NCBI GenBank assembly: GCA_002412965.1
Contig: DHWB01000004.1
Location: 62,001-126,000 of the forward strand
Origin: Desulfomicrobium sp. UBA5193
GTDB lineage: Bacteria; Desulfobacterota; Desulfovibrionia; Desulfovibrionales; Desulfomicrobiaceae
Length of the DNA stretch: 64,000 nt
Direction of reading: 5' to 3'
Part shown: positions 58,349 through 64,000 of the stretch, one piece after another
Layout: every line of letters begins with the position of its first letter
How positions within the stretch are numbered: position 1 is the first letter of the stretch
Notes under the pieces: model-generated
Told to the model about the DNA's origin: nothing
The model's database searches: none
The model's input: the letters and a program-made list of their open reading frames with translations, nothing else
Program-made: the position numbers and the translations under genes

Positions 58349-58722
58349 CTCTTTTCGCGAAATATGAACTTGCTGCGAGCGAGGTAGTTCCAGCAGAACA
58401 CGATAGCTGTTGCTCCAAGTTTGGCGATAAGCGTGTCAACGTTCAGTCTGATTATAAGAATGTACAAGATTGCCTGATTGCACGCTAAGCCGACGCCACT
58501 GGCCAAAAAGACCATCATGACTTCGTGATGTTTTGTAAACCGCGTACAACTCTCAAACACATGGCGTATTGAGAGCAGATAATTCACCGAAGTTGCCAAA
58601 GAAAAACCGATCACTCCTGCCGTAAACCACCCTGCGGTTTCTGTTGTAACCAATGCCGCAAATATTGAAAAATCAACAGTGGCCGCTATTCCACCCACAA
58701 GGAAGTAACGGAAAATTTTCAT
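58336..58722 (-). CDS. GtrA family membrane protein
   Basis: A 128-residue protein with four membrane helices and the GtrA pattern (FRYFLVGGIAATVDFSIFAALV; NYLLSIRHVF; KFIFREKR at the end). GtrA-like proteins are thought to move undecaprenyl-phosphate-sugar across the inner membrane. The ATG at 58722 overlaps the upstream GT2 stop as TAATG, and its end overlaps the GT-C start. Together the three make a complete sugar-transfer cassette. Confidence 0.88.
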   Translation of the reverse strand: MKIFRYFLVGGIAATVDFSIFAALVTTETAGWFTAGVIGFSLATSVNYLLSIRHVFESCTRFTKHHEVMMVFLASGVGLACNQAILYILIIRLNVDTLIAKLGATAIVFCWNYLARSKFIFREKRCSI

Positions 58723-59417
58723 TAGCGGAACAAATTGTATTTGAAGATACAGTAGATGGCTCTTATTCCGTCCTTCCACCCGATTTTCTTTCCTTCAGCA
58801 TAGGTCCTGCCATAGTAACTGATGCCAACTTCGTAGATGCGGCAGTCAAGTTTGGCAATTTTTGCTGTAATTTCCGGTTCGAAGCCAAAGCGATTTTCTT
58901 CGATCTGAATGTTCTGAATAATTTCACGTCGGAAAAGTTTGTAACATGTTTCCATGTCGGTCAGATCAAGATTTGTGAACATGTTGGAGAGCATCGTGAG
59001 GAACTGGTTGCCTAGATGGTGCCAATAGTAAAGCACGCGATGCGCCTCGCCTCCGGCAAAGCGCGACCCGAAAACGACATCTGCCTTCCCTTGAAGTATT
59101 GGCTCAATCAACCACGCATACTCATTAGGGTCATATTCAAGATCCGCATCCTGAATAATGACGAGATCGCCTGTCGCAGCTTGGATCCCCGTGCGCAGGG
59201 CAGCCCCTTTTCCCATGTTGACGTCATGGTATATGACTTGGCTAATACGTCCAGAATTTTCAATCTCTAGTTTAAGTTTCTCTCGCGTTCCATCTATTGA
59301 GCAGTCGTCAATAATTATTATTTCTTTATTCGGATAAGGAGAATTGTTAACGGCATCAATAATGATGTCGATTGTTGCCAATTCATTGTAGCAAGGGATG
59401 ACAACAGAGAGACGCAT
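58722..59417 (-). CDS. GT2 glycosyltransferase, dolichol-phosphate mannosyltransferase-like
   Basis: A 231-residue GT-A glycosyltransferase that charges a polyprenyl phosphate with a sugar. SVVIPCYNELATIDIIIDAV opens the fold, IIIDDCSIDGTRE and QDADLEYDPNEY hold the nucleotide-sugar and metal-binding acids, and FGSRFAGG and DMETCYKLFRRE are DPM1-like. No membrane helices are present. It overlaps gtrA (TAATG) and should supply the substrate for the GT-C enzyme. Confidence 0.92.
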   Translation of the reverse strand: MRLSVVIPCYNELATIDIIIDAVNNSPYPNKEIIIIDDCSIDGTREKLKLEIENSGRISQVIYHDVNMGKGAALRTGIQAATGDLVIIQDADLEYDPNEYAWLIEPILQGKADVVFGSRFAGGEAHRVLYYWHHLGNQFLTMLSNMFTNLDLTDMETCYKLFRREIIQNIQIEENRFGFEPEITAKIAKLDCRIYEVGISYYGRTYAEGKKIGWKDGIRAIYCIFKYNLFR

Positions 59418-59515
59418 GTGGAATACTCTTTGTCCATAATTTGAAATTGAAAGAATTACTTATTGAGATCGGAGCGTAAAAGTAATTGCCTTTTTAAGTT
59501 CATTGAGAGGAGGAT

Positions 59516-60616
59516 CTAGACGTTGAACAAAAAATGCACCACATCTCCGTCTTTCAAGACATATTCCTTGCCTTCCACCCGCAGCACCCCGGCGGCCCTG
59601 CATTTTGCTTCGGTCCCGTGCTTGACGTAGTCGTCATAGGCGATGACTTCGGCCCGGATGAAGCCGCGCTCGAAATCCGTGTGGATCACGCCCGCGCCCT
59701 GGGGCGCCTTGCAGCCCTGGCGGATGGTCCAGGCGCGTACTTCCTTGGGGCCGGCCGTGAAATAGGAACACAGGCCGAGCATCTCGAAACCCGTGCGGAT
59801 GATCAGGTCCAGGCCCGATTCGTTCACCCCGTAGGAGGACAGGAATTCCTGGGCTTCCTCCGCGGTCAGGCCGACAAGCTCTTCCTCGATACGGGCGGAA
59901 ATTTTCACGGCGCGAGCGCCTCTGGCCGCGGACAGTTCCCGGACCTGTTTGACGAAATCATTGTCCTCGGCGAGTCCCGCTTCGTCCACGTTCATGCCGA
60001 AGATGACCGGCTTGAAGGTGATCAGCAGCAAATCCTTGCGCAGCTCCTGGCCCAGGTCGCTTTTGAGTTCTTCCAGTTCCGAGGCCGGTTTGCCCGTGTT
60101 CAGGTGGGCCGTGAGCCTTTGCAGCAGGTCCAGCTGTGGCGCCAGGCGCTTGTCGCCCCTGATCTGCTTGGACAGGCGGTCGGCCTTGCGCTCCACGGCC
60201 TGCAGGTCGGCCAGGATCAGCTCCGTGTCGATGACCTCAATGTCCCGGACGGGGTTCACGGATCCGTCGACATGGATGATGTCGTCATTCTCGAAGCAGC
60301 GCACCACATGCAGGATGGCGTCGCATTCGCGGATGTTGGCCAGGAACTGGTTGCCCAGGCCCTCGCCCTGGCTCGCGCCCTTGACCAGCCCGGCGATGTC
60401 GATGAAGTCCACCGTGGCCTGGATGATCTTCTGCGAGTTCACCAGTTCAAGGAGCTTGGCCAGACGAGGATCCGGCACCGGGACCACGGCCTTGTTCGGC
60501 TCGATGGTGCAGAAGGGGTAGTTGGCGCTTTCGGCATTCTGGGCCTTGGTCAGCGCGTTGAAAAGAGTGGATTTGCCCACATTGGGCAGGCCCACGATGC
60601 CTATGCTCAGTCCCAT
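59516..60616 (-). CDS. ychF: Redox-regulated ATPase/GTPase YchF
   Basis: A 366-residue P-loop protein of the Obg family, universally conserved and ribosome-associated. G1 is GLPNVGKSTLFNALT, the switch region NYPFCTIEPN follows, and G3 is DIAGLVKGASQGEGLGNQFL. A coiled-coil insert spans about residues 130-200, and a C-terminal TGS domain reads AWTIRQGCKAPQGAGVIHTDFERGFIRAEV. GGAG precedes the ATG. Confidence 0.97.
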   Translation of the reverse strand: MGLSIGIVGLPNVGKSTLFNALTKAQNAESANYPFCTIEPNKAVVPVPDPRLAKLLELVNSQKIIQATVDFIDIAGLVKGASQGEGLGNQFLANIRECDAILHVVRCFENDDIIHVDGSVNPVRDIEVIDTELILADLQAVERKADRLSKQIRGDKRLAPQLDLLQRLTAHLNTGKPASELEELKSDLGQELRKDLLLITFKPVIFGMNVDEAGLAEDNDFVKQVRELSAARGARAVKISARIEEELVGLTAEEAQEFLSSYGVNESGLDLIIRTGFEMLGLCSYFTAGPKEVRAWTIRQGCKAPQGAGVIHTDFERGFIRAEVIAYDDYVKHGTEAKCRAAGVLRVEGKEYVLKDGDVVHFLFNV

Positions 60617-61035
60617 GCTATCTCCTTCATTCCATTTCGTACAAGCTCCGCGCAGCGTGCGCCGGGAGCGGCGCTGAAGAGCGGTAAGTCACCGTTTTCA
60701 TGCGTGGCCGAACATTGACGGGAATATGGAATGGAATGGTTGTGATTTGCTCAAGCGCCAGAGGCCCGGCGCGAGGTGGCGAAGCCATAATATGATCGTT
60801 TCCATGACGCAAGACGAGATATGGCGTGGTAGATTGCGGTGCGTAGTCCTATCGGGTTGCAGCTTGTGGCCGGGACATGCCTGGAAAGTGGAAATAATTG
60901 TGGCCGGTTTGGAGATAAACTGGGAAAAATCGTGACCACTTCCACAGGATTGCGGCCTAGTCCAGATGGAAGAATTTGAGCTTTGCCGCGAAGGAGTATA
61001 AGCCGCCCGTATCACGAATCGCGAGGGGGATTTTT
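60617..61035. other. Gene-free interval
   Basis: This 419-base gap lies between divergent ychF and the aminotransferase gene. Small open frames here lack ribosome binding sites. A weak promoter candidate for the aminotransferase is TTTGAG at 60975-60980 and TATAAG at 60997-61002 with a 16-base spacer. Nothing else was recognised. Confidence 0.4.
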
Positions 61036-62190
61036 ATGAATGAATGCCGCATCAATCCGTGCTGCCAGGACCTGAGCTCCTTCAAGGTCATGGACGTGCT
61101 GGAGCGGGCCTGCGCGCTGGAGAAAGAGGGCCGGGACATCGTGCATCTGCAGATCGGCGAGCCCGACTTCGACACGCCCGAGTGCGTCAAGGACGCCGCC
61201 TGCAAGGCCATCCGCGACGGGCGCTGCCAATATACCCATTCCCTGGGCATCATCGAGCTGCGCGAGGCCATCTGCGCGAATTATCACGCCAAATACGGGG
61301 TGGAGGTCCATCCGGATCAGGTGCTTGTCACCTCGGGCACGTCTCCGTCCATGCTGCTGGCCTTTTCGCTGCTGCTGCAGCCCGGCGACCGGGTGCTGCT
61401 GTCGGACCCGAGCTATGCCTGCTATCCCAATTTCATCCGATTCACCGGCGCGGTGGCCGATTTCGTGCCTGTGCGCGAGGAGGACGGGTTCCAGTTCCGC
61501 GTGGACCAGGTCAAGGAGCGCATGGGCGAGGACGTGCGCGGCATTCTGGTCAATTCGCCTTCCAACCCCACGGGCACCCTGGTCAGCCCCGAGGTCTACT
61601 GCGGCCTGGCCGAGCTGGGCGTGCCGCTCTTTTCCGACGAGATCTATCACGGGCTTGTCTATGAGGGGCAGGAGCACACGGCCCTTGAATTCACGGACAA
61701 CTGCCTTGTCTTCAACGGCTTCTCCAAGCTTTACGCCATGACCGGCTGGCGGCTCGGCTATGTCATCGCGCCCAGGGGCTACATGAAGCGCCTGCAGACC
61801 ATGCAGCAGAACTTCTTTCTGTGTACCAGTTCCATCGCCCAGTGGGCCGGGGTGGCCGCCCTCACTCAGGCCGGTCCGGATGTCGCGCACATGAAGGCCA
61901 TCTATGACCAGCGCCGCAAGCACCTGATCGGCAGGCTGCGCGAGCTTGGCTTCGGTATCAAGGTCGAGCCCACGGGAGCCTTCTACGTGTTCGCCAATGC
62001 CAAAAAATACACGAATGATTCCATGCAGTTCACTTTCGACCTGCTGGAGAAGGCCGGAGTCGGCGTGGCGCCGGGCGTGGATTTCGGGCCGGGAGGCGAG
62101 GGCTACATCCGCTTTTCCTACGCCAACTCCATCGAAAAAATCGAAGAAGGCATGCGCCGGCTTGAAAAATATCTGGGAGGCCTCAAATGA
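61036..62190 (+). CDS. Class I/II pyridoxal-phosphate aminotransferase
   Basis: A 384-residue fold-type I aminotransferase like aspartate or aromatic aminotransferases. LQIGEPDFDTPE opens the substrate region, NSPSNPTG is the PLP/substrate loop, DEIYHGLVYEG holds the aspartate that pairs with PLP, and K231 (GFSKLYAMTGWRLGY) binds PLP. The substrate amino acid is not certain. GAGGGGGA precedes ATG 61036. The ferredoxin gene overlaps its stop as ATGA, an unusual partner for this enzyme class. Confidence 0.92.
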   Translation: MNECRINPCCQDLSSFKVMDVLERACALEKEGRDIVHLQIGEPDFDTPECVKDAACKAIRDGRCQYTHSLGIIELREAICANYHAKYGVEVHPDQVLVTSGTSPSMLLAFSLLLQPGDRVLLSDPSYACYPNFIRFTGAVADFVPVREEDGFQFRVDQVKERMGEDVRGILVNSPSNPTGTLVSPEVYCGLAELGVPLFSDEIYHGLVYEGQEHTALEFTDNCLVFNGFSKLYAMTGWRLGYVIAPRGYMKRLQTMQQNFFLCTSSIAQWAGVAALTQAGPDVAHMKAIYDQRRKHLIGRLRELGFGIKVEPTGAFYVFANAKKYTNDSMQFTFDLLEKAGVGVAPGVDFGPGGEGYIRFSYANSIEKIEEGMRRLEKYLGGLK

Positions 62191-62381
62191 ACATGGTGGA
62201 AGTGGCTTTGAACCAGCCCTGCTGCTCCGGTTGCCTGGCCTGCGTGGAGCTGGCGCCGGAGTTTTTTGCCTATGACGAGGCCGCGCATGTGGCCGTGATT
62301 CTTCAAAACCCCTGCGAGGAGGATCTGGCCCGCAAGGTTGTGGCCTACTGCCCGGACGACTGCATCGAGATCATCGAATAA
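62187..62381 (+). CDS. Small single-cluster ferredoxin
   Basis: A 64-residue electron carrier. C13, C16 and C19 (CSGCLAC) with C55 in CPDDC give the pattern CxxCxxC...CP of a single [4Fe-4S] cluster; the extra C12 and C59 may be spare or form a disulfide. Its ATG overlaps the aminotransferase stop (ATGA), so the pair is translationally coupled. A terminator follows. Confidence 0.9.
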   Translation: MNMVEVALNQPCCSGCLACVELAPEFFAYDEAAHVAVILQNPCEEDLARKVVAYCPDDCIEIIE

Positions 62382-62401
62382 AGGGCATTGAACAAGAAGC
62401 G

Positions 62402-62434
62402 AAAAGGGCGCTCCATGCGGGGCGCCCCTTTTTT
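62402..62434 (+). terminator. Rho-independent terminator after ferredoxin
   Basis: GGGCGC and GCGCCC form a stem followed by CTTTTTT, 21 bases past the ferredoxin stop. This is a classical terminator and ends the aminotransferase-ferredoxin transcript. Confidence 0.9.
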
Positions 62435-62452
62435 CTGCTGGATATGCCGCGT

Positions 62453-62770
62453 TCAGGCGGCGCTTCGCGGGTTGACTTCGCTTTCCAATTTTTCTCCAAG
62501 ATTTTGTGCCGCAACTTCAAGTTCATAATGCGATTGCAGGTTCATCCACGACTGCGGATCAACTCCGAAATAGCGACCGAGTCTGAGCGCCGTGTCCGCG
62601 CTGATGGCTCTTTTTCCGTGCACGATCTCATTGATGCGGCGAGGAGGAACGCTGATGGCCTTGGCCAAGGCATATTGGGTGATGGCCAGGGGTTTCATGA
62701 AATCCTCGAGTAGAATTTCTCCGGGATGAATGGGGCTTGGAATCAGGTTCTTCATGGTGCTTTGCTCCAT
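62453..62770 (-). CDS. higA: HigA-family antitoxin
   Basis: A XRE-type helix-turn-helix antitoxin of 105 residues from the ATG at 62770, or 100 from the ATG at 62755. HigA-family hallmarks are IPSPIHPGEILLEDFMKPL at the start and QYALAKAISVPPRRINEIVHGKRAIS as the DNA-binding helix pair. ATG 62755 has GGAG 9 bases upstream and gives the usual family start (MKNLIPSPIHPGE). ATG 62770 overlaps the toxin stop as TAATG. The protein should bind HigB and repress the operon. Confidence 0.92.
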   Translation of the reverse strand: MEQSTMKNLIPSPIHPGEILLEDFMKPLAITQYALAKAISVPPRRINEIVHGKRAISADTALRLGRYFGVDPQSWMNLQSHYELEVAAQNLGEKLESEVNPRSAA

Positions 62771-63051
62771 TAATGATAATCCACGATTTCCACATCGTGC
62801 GCATTGCCGTCACACCATGTGAAACAGATGCGCCATTGTTCGTTGATGCGTATGCTGTGTTGTCCGGACCGATCTCCTGACAGGCTTTCGAGCCGGTTGC
62901 CCGGTGGCACGCGAAGAAAGTTCAGGTCAACCGCCGCATGCAGTTGCATAAGCTTGCGCAAGGAAACCCTCTGAATGTCCGGAGGAATTTTTCGTGACGT
63001 TCGTTCACGGAAGAGTTTGTCGGTTTCCTTGCAAGCAAATGAGACAATCAT
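62770..63051 (-). CDS. higB: HigB-family toxin (RelE/ParE superfamily)
   Basis: A 93-residue ribosome-dependent mRNA interferase-like toxin (plasmid maintenance killer family). Motifs LRKLMQLHAAVDLNFLRVPPGNRLESL and YSIRINEQWRICFTW (here HSIRINEQWRICFTW) are diagnostic. The toxin gene comes first and overlaps the antitoxin, the order normal for higBA. It likely arrests growth by cutting mRNA when freed from HigA. Confidence 0.93.
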   Translation of the reverse strand: MIVSFACKETDKLFRERTSRKIPPDIQRVSLRKLMQLHAAVDLNFLRVPPGNRLESLSGDRSGQHSIRINEQWRICFTWCDGNAHDVEIVDYH

Positions 63052-63062
63052 GAATTGTTAAT

Positions 63063-63075
63063 AACGCCTCGCGTT
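63063..63075. promoter_or_regulatory. Probable HigA operator
   Basis: AACGC-CTC-GCGTT is a perfect 5-base inverted repeat 12 bases upstream of the higB start, in the divergent gap. Its position fits autorepression by HigA. Confidence 0.5.
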
Positions 63076-63159
63076 CATATTGGCAACTCCGCTTGACTGC
63101 ATGGCGAAGCTTCTTATTGAGAAGTTTTATTATTTTTACACAGCAATCCGGAGGCAGTC

Positions 63160-64000
63160 ATGACCGCCATTTCCACCGATACCCTCGCCAACATTCTGTT
63201 CCGCCTGCACTGGGAAGAGCATGGAGTGCGCCACGAAGATAGTTTTTATGCCCAGAACGTGAACCTGTGGCGGGATGTTTTTCCTGCCGGGCTTGAGAGG
63301 GAGATTCTGGGAATGAAGGCGGGAGAGTCCCGCCATGTCGATCTGTGTCCCGGAGCGCATGTGCCGGTGCGCGACATGCGCAAGGTCCTGACCGTGCCCC
63401 GCAGGGAGTTCAAGGTCGCGCCCTCAATGCCGGCCATTGTCCCGCTCCAGGGCCGTTTTTATCCCCAGGGGGTGCTGCGCGGAGTGCCCGGCATTTATCC
63501 GCAGAACATCCAGCCCTTTCGCATCATCGGCATGGACCAGGACACGTTGACCGTTGACCTCAATCACCCCATGGCCGACGCGGAGCTGGAACTGGAGATC
63601 ACCGCCCTTGATGTCTGGCCCAAGACGGCGGAGTTCGGCGGTCAGTGCCAGGACTGGATCTGCGCCATTACCGACGGGCCGGGCTTGAAGCGCAGGGCGA
63701 GGAATGGCACTGATTTCGGGTTGGGTGGGTCCTTGGACAAGCCGTTGGGGGAAAATGACGCCGCATTTTATTCTACGCCGCGCAAGGTGCCCCATGTGGA
63801 CAGCCAGGCGGAAAAGAATATCGCCGGTGTGTACACTCGCCTTCTGCCCGGCAGGAAGCGCATACTGGATCTCATGGCCGGCTGGCAGTCCCATCTTCCG
63901 GACGGTGTCACGGCCACGGGCCTGGGCATGAACGAGGAGGAGATGAACGAGAATCCGGCCATGTCGTCCCATGTGGTGCATGACCTGAACGCCGATCCGG
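63160..64000 (+). CDS. FKBP-like domain fused to methyltransferase (3' end beyond window)
   Basis: An open frame of 280 residues that runs off the right edge. GGAGG precedes ATG 63160. Residues about 40-150 look like an FKBP/SlyD-type region (GLEREILGMKAGESRHVDL; DLNHPMADAELELEITALDVW), though the catalytic aromatic residues are not clear. After residue 215 it changes to a class I SAM-methyltransferase start (RILDLMAGWQSHLPDGVTATGLGMNEEEMNENP). The rest of the methyltransferase is outside the window. The fusion call is by eye. The gene is divergent from higBA. Confidence 0.65.
   Translation, partial: MTAISTDTLANILFRLHWEEHGVRHEDSFYAQNVNLWRDVFPAGLEREILGMKAGESRHVDLCPGAHVPVRDMRKVLTVPRREFKVAPSMPAIVPLQGRFYPQGVLRGVPGIYPQNIQPFRIIGMDQDTLTVDLNHPMADAELELEITALDVWPKTAEFGGQCQDWICAITDGPGLKRRARNGTDFGLGGSLDKPLGENDAAFYSTPRKVPHVDSQAEKNIAGVYTRLLPGRKRILDLMAGWQSHLPDGVTATGLGMNEEEMNENPAMSSHVVHDLNADP

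Overview
The window reads as a chromosomal segment of a GC-rich, Gram-negative delta-proteobacterium. The mix of families (HDOD, orphan PilB-like ATPases, PilZ, TamAB, DUF465, a XRE-cupin regulator beside an acyl-CoA ligase, a class II photolyase beside an RlmN-like enzyme) suggests the sulfate-reducing Desulfovibrionales, perhaps Desulfomicrobium or a relative. That placement is inference from gene content; no rRNA or other marker is present. Genes are dense on both strands. No tRNA, rRNA, CRISPR array, insertion sequence or prophage was recognised.

Layout. 1-5.4 kb: the end of an HDOD gene, then a + strand run of beta-CASP metallo-beta-lactamase nuclease, rsmD, coaD, miaA and an exported protein of unknown function. 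5.4-5.8 kb: a long imperfect palindromic repeat and tatA. 6-16.7 kb: two uncharacterised proteins, a XRE-cupin regulator with an acyl-CoA ligase, a HAD phosphatase, YggT/DUF167/DUF465 proteins, the branched-chain amino acid genes ilvB-ilvN-ilvC, and a PilB-like ATPase with a helical (TPR-like) N-terminus. 16.8-25.2 kb (- strand): tamA-tamB, and a class II photolyase coupled to a short RlmN-like radical SAM enzyme.

25.7-35.6 kb is the most distinctive region. It holds a PilZ protein with a zinc-ribbon half, a phosphate-binding-protein/OmpA fusion, a receiver protein, a 1261-residue hybrid histidine kinase ending in three HPt domains, a second receiver protein, a GAF-PilB-like ATPase and a zinc-ribbon membrane protein. 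The order, tight spacing and shared strand suggest one signalling device that joins a peptidoglycan-anchored ligand sensor, phosphorelay, possibly c-di-GMP, and an assembly ATPase.

35.6-54 kb is mostly housekeeping and envelope: Hsp20, an HtrA protease, alanine racemase, cystathionine beta-lyase with a PPC-domain protein, two tandem NlpC/P60 lipoproteins, a SWIM-SNF2 helicase, a Rel (p)ppGpp enzyme, an FKBP isomerase, a predicted zinc phospholipase and prfC. 53-56.7 kb: a divergent EamA transporter/MocR regulator pair and trmJ next to a tandem dispersed repeat. 56.9-59.4 kb: a GT2-GtrA-GT-C cassette whose last gene is strikingly AT-rich, probably transferred. 59.5-64 kb: ychF, an aminotransferase coupled to a small ferredoxin, a higBA toxin-antitoxin pair, and a partial protein that appears to fuse an FKBP-like region to a methyltransferase.

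Three repeat families sit in intergenic space (5.4/48.9 kb, 48.3 kb, 55.7-56.0 kb), mostly at convergent gene ends.
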